A stretch of 48,381 nucleotides of DNA from Candidatus Poseidonia sp. Its GTDB lineage: Archaea; Thermoplasmatota; Poseidoniia; Poseidoniales; Poseidoniaceae. Position numbers and translations under genes: made by a program. Each line of letters opens with the position of its first letter. Position 1 is the first letter of the stretch. Below are positions 25,199-32,234 of this stretch, in pieces. Below the pieces are notes generated by a model. It was given only the letters and a program-made list of their open reading frames with translations. It was not told where the DNA came from and searched no databases. The DNA is taken from contig JAURDA010000009.1 in NCBI GenBank assembly GCA_030828165.1, positions 1 through 48,381 on the forward strand, read 5' to 3'.

Positions 25199-25852
25199 AT
25201 GGGCTTGCATCACGTGGACGGTTACGTACTGCTGTTGCAAGGTGAAAACATTCTCCCCTTTCTCGACGGGCTCTCAAGCAACCTTGTGAACGGACCATGC
25301 ACGACCGTTTTTACGGACAGGGCCGCCAAAATCATCGACGCCTGTGACGTTCTTGTCATCGGTGAAAACGTCGCTCTTGTCGGCTACGGCGATGAGAAAG
25401 ACCGATTGACTCGACATCTCTTGGACCATCTTCTCGGACAAAACATTCAGATTCGAGATATTTCATCGCTCAACAAGATCTACATCGGGGATGGCGAAGA
25501 GGATTACCCCCCCGGAGCAACCGTTCATGAAGGCTGGTTTGGTACGGTTTGTATCCTCGGAAATTCAATTGATTTTGAACCGACCTGGACCGAGGAGGAT
25601 TGGCGAGAACATCGCATTCAAAACGCCATTCCGTTCGCCAAACACGAAGTTACTTCGCGCCATCACCCGTTTGCTTGTGGTCTTGCAGAATTGGTTCACA
25701 GCAGCAAGGGATGTTATCTTGGCCAAGAGGTGCTTACACGGATGCGGAGTCGAGGGAAGTTTGGTCACCGGCTGGCGGTAAAGGAAAATCCAGTAACTGG
25801 CGCTACAACCGTTGGGAAGGCCCACAGCCTCTCCATCGAACGAATTCAGTAA
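25199..25852 (+). CDS. YgfZ/IBA57-type folate-binding protein (GcvT fold)
   Basis: 217 residues. The signature of the YgfZ/IBA57 family, KGCYLGQEVLTRMRSRGK, is intact, including the Cys. The N-terminal GcvT-type region (LQGENILPFLDGLSSNLV, VFTDRAAKIIDACDVLVI) is also recognisable. Family members assist repair or maturation of 4Fe-4S enzymes together with A-type carriers. The ATG follows GGAAGG and the gene is coupled with iscA upstream. It overlaps the convergent malate dehydrogenase by 7 nt. It is shorter than E. coli YgfZ (326), close to compact archaeal and bacterial forms. Confidence 0.88.
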   Translation: MGLHHVDGYVLLLQGENILPFLDGLSSNLVNGPCTTVFTDRAAKIIDACDVLVIGENVALVGYGDEKDRLTRHLLDHLLGQNIQIRDISSLNKIYIGDGEEDYPPGATVHEGWFGTVCILGNSIDFEPTWTEEDWREHRIQNAIPFAKHEVTSRHHPFACGLAELVHSSKGCYLGQEVLTRMRSRGKFGHRLAVKENPVTGATTVGKAHSLSIERIQ

Positions 25853-26784
25853 CCGAGCACATCGGCGAGTTGCTTTTTGTAAAACTCACCCGATGTTTGA
25901 AGCGAACCGAGTTCCTCATCGGTCAACTCAAGTTCAAAGATTTGCTCAACGCCGTTCGCTCCAAGCACGCATGGGACGCCGATGTAAACATCCTCAAGAC
26001 CGTATTGCCCGGTCAGCAGGCACGAGGCTGGCAGAACCCGGCGACGGTCGTTCAACACGGATTCAGCCATGACGGCTGCTGCTGAACCGGGTGCATAAAA
26101 CGCTGAACCGCGCTCAAGGAGCTTGACAATCTCACCGCCACCGCTCGCTGTCCGTGCGCTGATGGCTTCAATGCGCTCTTGCGAAATCAGTTGCGTAATG
26201 GGAATACCCCCCACGGTGGTGTATCTGGGAAGAGGGACCATCGTGTCGCCGTGTCCTCCGAGAACCATGGGCGAAACGTCTTCCTCAGCACAGTTGAGCT
26301 CAAGAGCGATGAAATGCGCCATGCGAGCGCTGTCAAGCACACCCGCTTGACCTAGAACTCGCTCGGGCGGGAAGCCTGTTGTTTGTTGCATGTGGTAGGT
26401 CATCAAATCCAGCGGATTGGTCACGACGATCACAACGGCCTCGGGGGCATGCTCTTTGATGCCGGTTCCGACCTGGGCGACGATCTCCGCATTTTTCCCG
26501 ATGAGATCCTCTCGGGTCATACCGGGTTGGCGTGGGAAACCTGAAGTCACAACGACAACATCGGATCCAGCAATATCGTTGTAATCTGCAGTGCCCGTAA
26601 CGGTGCCGTCGTAGTTGAGGACCGTTGCGTTTTGGGACATATCGAGGGCCTTGCCTTTCGCAAAGCCTTCGAAAATATCCAGCAAGACGATGTCTGCAAT
26701 TTTCATCTGCGCAAGGACAAACGCACATGTCGCACCAACGTTTCCTGCTCCAATGACCGAGATTTTCCTCCTGCCGTTCGCCAT
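25846..26784 (-). CDS. mdh: Malate dehydrogenase (LDH/MDH superfamily)
   Basis: Oxidises L-malate to oxaloacetate with NAD in the citric acid cycle. Nucleotide loop IGAGNVGAT, Asp in LLDIFEG (points to NAD rather than NADP), substrate loop SGFPRQPGMTREDL with the malate-selecting Arg, VTNPLDLMTY, and catalytic His in GGHGDTMVPL. 312 residues, normal for tetrameric LDH-like MDH. A GGTGTG precedes the start. It diverges from the transhydrogenase operon across a 192-bp gap; both gene sets connect NAD(P)H pools. Confidence 0.95.
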   Translation of the reverse strand: MANGRRKISVIGAGNVGATCAFVLAQMKIADIVLLDIFEGFAKGKALDMSQNATVLNYDGTVTGTADYNDIAGSDVVVVTSGFPRQPGMTREDLIGKNAEIVAQVGTGIKEHAPEAVVIVVTNPLDLMTYHMQQTTGFPPERVLGQAGVLDSARMAHFIALELNCAEEDVSPMVLGGHGDTMVPLPRYTTVGGIPITQLISQERIEAISARTASGGGEIVKLLERGSAFYAPGSAAAVMAESVLNDRRRVLPASCLLTGQYGLEDVYIGVPCVLGANGVEQIFELELTDEELGSLQTSGEFYKKQLADVLGY

Positions 26785-26976
26785 GACTCACACCTGTTGC
26801 TCGGAACCTGCGGCATGCAGTCCTTAAGAACGATGGTGAACGGTTGTCGTACGTTTGCTACCTCCAGAGGAACGGGTCAACAAACGCTGGAGTATGGGGA
26901 AGCGTCGCATCTAAAAACCTCCTTCCGGTGGCGGATTCATCCTCACCCCTCCGGAGAGGAACTCTGCGGTGAAATC
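26785..26976. promoter_or_regulatory. Divergent promoter gap between mdh and pntAA
   Basis: No gene is supported in these 192 bases. An in-frame extension of pntAA runs through it, but it lacks family similarity. A TTCTTAAGG near 26822-26830 could be the TATA region of mdh (minus), and CTAAAAAC near 26908-26920 that of pntAA (plus); both are weak matches judged by distance to the starts. Confidence 0.35.
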
Positions 26977-28146
26977 ATGAAACTGGGCGTACCAAAAGAA
27001 CCCGAGGGAGAAACACGAGTCGGTATCGTCCCATCAAGCATGAAGAAACTCTCTAAGGCAGGATTCGAGGTTCTCATCGAATCCGGTGCAGGCGTGGCTG
27101 CGAACTATGCAGATGCAGAATACGAAGCAGCCGGCGCAACCGTCGTTGGCCGGAGCGAAGCCTTGGCCTGCGAGAACATTGTGTGTATCCGTTTTCCGGG
27201 GGTAGATGGAATCTCAAAGGGAACCAACTTGGCGTGTGTTTCCGACCCCTTCCGCCGACCTGAGGATGTCAAAGCCTGCCTAGACAACGGCATCACCTTG
27301 CTTTCAATGGACATGATTCCACGGCGACTCTCCCGAGCACAATCCATGGACGTTAACTCGAGCCAAGACAACCTTGCAGGGTACAAAGCGGTTCTTCTTG
27401 GCGCCGCACATGTCCCGAAAGGCATCCCAATGATGACCACCTCGGCGGGCACGATTCGCCCGGCAAAAGTCGTCATTATGGGCAGCGGCGTGGCCGGTCT
27501 ACAAGCCATTGCTACTGCGAAGCGACTCGGTGCCGTGGTTTACGCATCCGATGTTCGCAAATCTGCTGCTGAGCAGATCGAGTCCGTCGGTGGCCGGTTC
27601 ATCGAAGTTGACGGCATGGACGATTTCGAAGACGAATCCGGCTATGCGAAACCCCTCACCCCGGAATTTATTCAGAAAGTGAACGACACGGTTTGTGGGG
27701 TGGCAGCCGATGCTGACATCATCGTGACGACGGCCCGTATCTTCGGCCGCCCAGCTCCCATCACGGTTCCCTCAACCGCCGTGGCGAACTTCAAATCCGG
27801 TGCAGTTGTTGTTGACATGAACGCCGATGTGGGCGGTAATTGCGAAAACACCGTTCCTGGAGAGGTGATAACCACCGAGAACGGGGTCATCATCGTTGGG
27901 ACATCCAATCTTCCCGGCACGCTAGCGAACACCGCCAGCATGCTGTATTCCAACAACCTCACGACGTTCTTTACCTCCTTGGTGGACAAGGAAACAAGCG
28001 CCGTCGTCATCTCCGACGACGACGATATCCTGGTTGGAGCGCCTGAAGGTTCGGACTTCTATGTCAGCGGTATGGGCGGAGTGCTCATCTGCAAGGACGG
28101 GGAAGTCCATCCAAAACAAACACGCCTCGCAGGGGTGATTGAATGA
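26977..28146 (+). CDS. pntAA: NAD(P) transhydrogenase subunit alpha part 1 (NAD-binding)
   Basis: NAD(H)-binding peripheral part of proton-translocating transhydrogenase. The start MKLGVPKEPEGETRVGIVPSS is the alanine dehydrogenase/PNT N-terminus. The Rossmann loop VVIMGSGVAGLQAIATAKRLGA and ASDVRKSAAEQI follow, then TARIFGRPAPITVPS. 389 residues. The ATG at 26977 follows GGTGA with good spacing. It overlaps pntAB by 4 nt. In this three-gene form, common in some bacteria, the alpha subunit is split into soluble and membrane parts. Confidence 0.94.
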   Translation: MKLGVPKEPEGETRVGIVPSSMKKLSKAGFEVLIESGAGVAANYADAEYEAAGATVVGRSEALACENIVCIRFPGVDGISKGTNLACVSDPFRRPEDVKACLDNGITLLSMDMIPRRLSRAQSMDVNSSQDNLAGYKAVLLGAAHVPKGIPMMTTSAGTIRPAKVVIMGSGVAGLQAIATAKRLGAVVYASDVRKSAAEQIESVGGRFIEVDGMDDFEDESGYAKPLTPEFIQKVNDTVCGVAADADIIVTTARIFGRPAPITVPSTAVANFKSGAVVVDMNADVGGNCENTVPGEVITTENGVIIVGTSNLPGTLANTASMLYSNNLTTFFTSLVDKETSAVVISDDDDILVGAPEGSDFYVSGMGGVLICKDGEVHPKQTRLAGVIE

Positions 28147-28454
28147 TAACCGAAGCCTCTCTTATCGCCAACCTCACCCTTTTCATGCTCGCCATTTTCC
28201 TTGGGTTTGAACTCATAACCAAGGTTCCGGCAACGTTGCACACACCACTGATGAGCGGAGCCAACGCCATTTCCGGAATCAGCGTGGTCGGTGCGCTTCT
28301 CGGGGCCAACGTGGCTTACAATGCTGGCGACACGGCTGTTTCTGGTCTTTTGGCCTTCGTTGCACTTGTCCTTGCAATGATCAACGTGGTGGGTGGATTT
28401 GCCGTGACCAACCGAATGTTGAACATGATCGCCGGCAAGAACAGGAGGGCTTGA
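28143..28454 (+). CDS. pntAB: NAD(P) transhydrogenase subunit alpha part 2 (membrane)
   Basis: 103 residues with three membrane helices, carrying the conserved GFELITKVPATLHTPLMSGANAISGI that marks PntAB. It forms part of the proton channel with PntB. Coupled to pntAA by a 4-nt overlap and one base apart from pntB. Confidence 0.95.
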   Translation: MITEASLIANLTLFMLAIFLGFELITKVPATLHTPLMSGANAISGISVVGALLGANVAYNAGDTAVSGLLAFVALVLAMINVVGGFAVTNRMLNMIAGKNRRA

Positions 28455-28455
28455 G

Positions 28456-29877
28456 ATGGAGGCATGGATTCCACTCGGCTATTTGCTGTCTGCAGCACTC
28501 TTCATTTTCGGACTCAAAAAACTGGGCCACCCTCGCACGGCGCCCCGAGGCAACCAATACGGTGCGATGGGCATGCTTGTTGCAGTCATCACGACGGTTG
28601 TTGACATGCAACTCGCCTCCGGAGGCATGCATTGGGAACTCATCGTTGGCGGTCTTGTCGTTGGCTCGATCATCGGCCTCATCATGGCCATCAAGGTCGA
28701 AATGACGGGGATGCCTGAACTCGTTGCGTTGTTCAACGGATTCGGCGGAGCTGCATCTGCGTTGGTTGCGCTTTCTGAGACTTGGAAATACATCGAAAAC
28801 CCTGACCTTCCCCTTCCAACCGGATTGGAGTTGGAAGTGGTGGTCATCGCTGCTGGACTCTCTGCTTTGGTCGGATGGATGACCCTTACCGGTTCGCTGC
28901 TCGCCATGTTCAAGCTAAAAGGCGGCATCGAAATTTTCGGAAAATGGTTCAGTACACCAACATGGGGCCCGTCCTGGCTCAACCCGATCAAGGTGCTCCT
29001 CGCCGTAAGCGTGCTCGCCCTCATTGTGATGTCCATCAACGACCCGACCAACACCGACTACCTTTGGGCCATCATCGGTATTTCCTGTTTGCTCGGCATC
29101 GTGCTGGTGCTTCCAATCGGCGGTGCCGACATGCCGGTTGTCGTTTCCCTGCTCAATTCGCTCTCCGGTATTGCCGCAGCGTTTACCGGTTTCATCATCA
29201 GCAATCCCGTTCTCATCGTGGCCGGTTCGCTCGTCGGGGCTTCGGGGTTGATTCTGACCTTCATCATGTGCAAGGCCATGAACCGAACCTTACCCGACGT
29301 GTTGTTCAAATCCTTCGGCGGCAGCACGAAGGAAAAAGTCACCCGCACGAAAGTGGGCTCTGATCCTGACGAAGTTGCCATGATGGTCGATGGGGCTCAA
29401 AAGGTGATCATCGTTCCCGGTTACGGCATGGCAGTCTCGCAATGCCAGCATCAGGTCAAAGAGTTCGGTGATTTGCTCAAAGAAAAGTACGACACCGAAG
29501 TCAAGTACGCCATTCACCCGGTCGCAGGACGCATGCCCGGTCACATGAACGTCTTGTTGGCTGAAGCAAACGTCCCCTATGAACAACTCATTGAAATGGA
29601 CGAAATCAATCCGGAGTTCCCCGAGTGCGACGTCGCCGTCATCATCGGTGCCAACGACACTTGCAATCCCGCCGCTCGCACGGGCGAGGGGCCGCTGGCT
29701 GGGATGCCGATCATCGATGCCGACCAAGCGCGAACGGTCATCGTCATGAAGCGGTCGCTCTCCCCCGGCTTTGCCGGGATCGACAACGACCTCTTCTACA
29801 TGGACAAGACCATGATGTTGTTCGGTGATGGAAAGGCCATGATGACGGGACTGAACAACGCCATCAAAGAGAATTGA
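28456..29877 (+). CDS. pntB: NAD(P) transhydrogenase subunit beta
   Basis: 473 residues. The N-terminal part has about eight membrane helices with the channel motif MPVVVSLLNSLSGIAAAFTGF; the soluble C-terminal part binds NADP(H): VIIVPGYGMAVSQCQHQVKEF, HPVAGRMPGHMNVLLAEANVPY, IIGANDTCNPAAR and VIVMKRSLSPGFAGIDN. All motifs are intact. With pntAA and pntAB it lets the cell drive NADP reduction by NADH with the proton gradient. Confidence 0.96.
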   Translation: MEAWIPLGYLLSAALFIFGLKKLGHPRTAPRGNQYGAMGMLVAVITTVVDMQLASGGMHWELIVGGLVVGSIIGLIMAIKVEMTGMPELVALFNGFGGAASALVALSETWKYIENPDLPLPTGLELEVVVIAAGLSALVGWMTLTGSLLAMFKLKGGIEIFGKWFSTPTWGPSWLNPIKVLLAVSVLALIVMSINDPTNTDYLWAIIGISCLLGIVLVLPIGGADMPVVVSLLNSLSGIAAAFTGFIISNPVLIVAGSLVGASGLILTFIMCKAMNRTLPDVLFKSFGGSTKEKVTRTKVGSDPDEVAMMVDGAQKVIIVPGYGMAVSQCQHQVKEFGDLLKEKYDTEVKYAIHPVAGRMPGHMNVLLAEANVPYEQLIEMDEINPEFPECDVAVIIGANDTCNPAARTGEGPLAGMPIIDADQARTVIVMKRSLSPGFAGIDNDLFYMDKTMMLFGDGKAMMTGLNNAIKEN

Positions 29878-29948
29878 TGGAGCCGATAGGCAAGGGCATG
29901 AAGCAACATTCAAAGAGCGAGGACTTTTGGAAATAACCAGGTGAGAGC

Positions 29949-30905
29949 ATGCGTCGCAACACAAGGAACCTCTCTTTGATGCTCGTTCTTTCCCTGATGC
30001 TGGTGGCTCCTGTCCTTGGTAACCCAAACGGACCTCCTTGGGACAACGGCGGTAGCCTCGTGGTCGACACGGGTTGCACCTGTCACGGGGGCGGTGCTCC
30101 GTCAACGGAAGTGGTCGTTTCCATCTCCGGTGTACCACGCGCTTACAACCTCACCGAAACCTACACCATGACCATCACGCTCCAGCACGCCTCGAACGAT
30201 GGAGGCGGCTTCCTCATCTGGGACGAAGGCGTTGGAACCCTCATCGCAGGCACCGGCAGTCAAACCGTCGCTGATGAACCGGGCGCCCTTTCCCAATCCG
30301 AACCCGGAAACAATTGGGAGATTTCATGGCAGGCGCCTTCGGAAGACGTGGGTCCGGTCAACTTCAAACTTGTAGGGAATGCGGTCAACGGCAACGGTGT
30401 TTTTGATGAGGGGGACAAATGGAACATCCTCACCTTTACCATCAGTGCTCCTGGTGCAACCGAAATCTCCACCAATGAAGACATCAGCCTCCGCACCATC
30501 AGCGTTGGCGACTACGAATCGCTTTTCGTGGCCGAGGAGGATCCTGAAGCCATTGAAGCCGAGCGACAGGAGGGCATTGCCCACGACTTCTTCACCAACG
30601 GAAACCTCTACTATTGGACCACCCTCTCCCTCATCATCGTTGCAGCGGTTGTTCAAGGCGAGTTTTACGAGCGCCGATTTGGAGGTGGACCTCCGCATTT
30701 GGACAAGAGCATCGCTATCCCTCAAGGACTGCGCCGAGGGGGACTTGCCGCATTGCTTTCCGTCGCCTTTGCGTCCTTTGTTGATGCCGGGCAACCTTGG
30801 GGGTATTCCCTCGTTCTGGGCATGTTAACGCTCTGGGCCGTGTACGGTGTTTACCGAACCGTTGTCCAAGCACGCGCACCGAAAACCTACACCGACCTCG
30901 TATGA
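29949..30905 (+). CDS. Secreted reeler/choice-of-anchor-like protein with CxCH motif and membrane tail
   Basis: 318 residues. A signal peptide (residues 1-24) is followed by LVVDTGCTCHGGGAPSTEVVVSISG and a beta-sandwich resembling the reelin/choice-of-anchor V family (TYTMTITLQHASNDGGGFLIW, NWEISWQAPSEDVGPVNFKLVGNAVNGNG), then hydrophobic segments near 223-240, 262-280 and 285-305. The CxCH at 43-46 falls one residue short of the CxxCH that carries haem c, so haem attachment is open. GGTGAGAG precedes the ATG. It lies directly before the tatC-like gene, 10 nt apart. Confidence 0.8.
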   Translation: MRRNTRNLSLMLVLSLMLVAPVLGNPNGPPWDNGGSLVVDTGCTCHGGGAPSTEVVVSISGVPRAYNLTETYTMTITLQHASNDGGGFLIWDEGVGTLIAGTGSQTVADEPGALSQSEPGNNWEISWQAPSEDVGPVNFKLVGNAVNGNGVFDEGDKWNILTFTISAPGATEISTNEDISLRTISVGDYESLFVAEEDPEAIEAERQEGIAHDFFTNGNLYYWTTLSLIIVAAVVQGEFYERRFGGGPPHLDKSIAIPQGLRRGGLAALLSVAFASFVDAGQPWGYSLVLGMLTLWAVYGVYRTVVQARAPKTYTDLV

Positions 30906-30915
30906 GGGTGCATGA

Positions 30916-32184
30916 ATGACGATTCTCCTCGAATCGGACCGCTTTGATGCGCCTCAATCTCACTTGGACGAGTTATCCATCCGGGTGACGATCGTTTTCC
31001 TGTTCGTTGGAAGTTTAACGCTCCTTTGGTCCTTCTATGTCGACGAGATTCTCCGGAGTCTTGTTGAACATCTGCAGCCTTGTCAAGGTGCATGCATGAA
31101 CGTTTACGACCCGGCCCAATGGAGTGCCGTCCGGTGGTCCGCAGCCTTGTTGTTGGGTTTCGTTTCTTCGCTTCCTCTCGTTCTTCATCACCTGTTCCGT
31201 TTTTCAAAACCAGGCCTCCTCGATTCCGAGTACCGATTCTTCAAGCGTTGGACCCTCCTTGCAACGTTCGGGGGCCTTCTCGCCACATACGCCATCGTGG
31301 TTGGCCTTTTGCCCGAATTGTATCGCTTTGGTTTTGAGCAACACATGGGAGTGGGTCTCGAAGCCCAATACAACACGGCACATGTGGTCATGCTCGCTTT
31401 GTATTTGGTCTGGATAACGTGGATATTCGTGACGACCGTGTTGCTCCTTGTCCTCGGAGGCACCCTCGGTCTGATCACTTCAGCGACAGCGGATTGGTTT
31501 CGCCTGCGCATTTACGGCCTTGGTACTCTCCTCATCATCACCACCGTACCGGGCCATGCGTCATCCCTTGCTCTACCGCTTCTGGCCACGTATGTCACAA
31601 TGGGCGAGTTGGTGGGAAAGAACTGGTACACCACTACATCAACGGTCTTTGGGGAAGCGAAAGCCAAGTTTGACCGGGAAGGGCGGCGTCGAAGATTTGC
31701 CGTGATGGATTGTTCGTGCCTTGGGGCAAACGAGCATTTCGGTGCCTGCTCTCCAGAAGGATGCACCACCCTCCGATTCCAGGGACTTTGCGCATCGTAC
31801 CAGGAACGGGAAACGGCCCTTGATCATGCACTAAAACACGGCATCACCGATCTCGTTGTCACGGGTTGCAATCGCCAACCTTTGCCTGCGTCCTTCATCC
31901 AAAATTTGGAAATCCTCGGCATCGGACTTCACGGGCTTGATTTGATGCGCCTTCGTTCCCACCGGGTTGAATCCGGTAATCTGCAACTCGACACCGCCCT
32001 GGGCATGGCATCCATTTACGCCGACGTTCTCGGTGGCTCGACCGACCGTTGGTTCACGGATGTGCTCGAGAAATACGGCGTTCTTCCGACCGAACTCGTC
32101 CAAATTGATGGAACGCTACGAGGTTGGGGGACGTTCAACGGCGATATCTTGATCTTCCTGCACAGCACACAGAACGAGGCTTGA
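30916..32184 (+). CDS. tatC: TatC-like translocase with an unknown Cys-rich C-terminal domain
   Basis: Residues 1 to about 240 are TatC, the membrane receptor of twin-arginine protein export: cytoplasmic SHLDELSIRV, six hydrophobic segments, the conserved FRFSKPGLLDSEYRFFKRW before helix 3 and PELYRFGF after. The first outer loop has a CxxxC pair (Cys56, Cys60). Residues about 245-422 form a soluble extension that normal TatC (about 250 residues) lacks: six Cys (266, 268, 278, 283, 292, 318) in a CSCLG...CSPEGC...LC arrangement, then an alternating helix/strand region ending GTFNGDILIFLH. I do not recognise this domain. By topology it should face the cytoplasm. The frame is unbroken. Confidence 0.85.
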   Translation: MTILLESDRFDAPQSHLDELSIRVTIVFLFVGSLTLLWSFYVDEILRSLVEHLQPCQGACMNVYDPAQWSAVRWSAALLLGFVSSLPLVLHHLFRFSKPGLLDSEYRFFKRWTLLATFGGLLATYAIVVGLLPELYRFGFEQHMGVGLEAQYNTAHVVMLALYLVWITWIFVTTVLLLVLGGTLGLITSATADWFRLRIYGLGTLLIITTVPGHASSLALPLLATYVTMGELVGKNWYTTTSTVFGEAKAKFDREGRRRRFAVMDCSCLGANEHFGACSPEGCTTLRFQGLCASYQERETALDHALKHGITDLVVTGCNRQPLPASFIQNLEILGIGLHGLDLMRLRSHRVESGNLQLDTALGMASIYADVLGGSTDRWFTDVLEKYGVLPTELVQIDGTLRGWGTFNGDILIFLHSTQNEA

Positions 32185-32234
32185 GGCTCCCAAACATCAC
32201 GAAGGTTCAAACACGAATCTCCATACTTCCAACC

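Noticed and set aside
26785-26976. N-terminal extension of pntAA from the ATG at 26812
   Set aside because: The added residues show no transhydrogenase similarity, and the ATG at 26977 has a proper ribosome-binding site and the family N-terminus.
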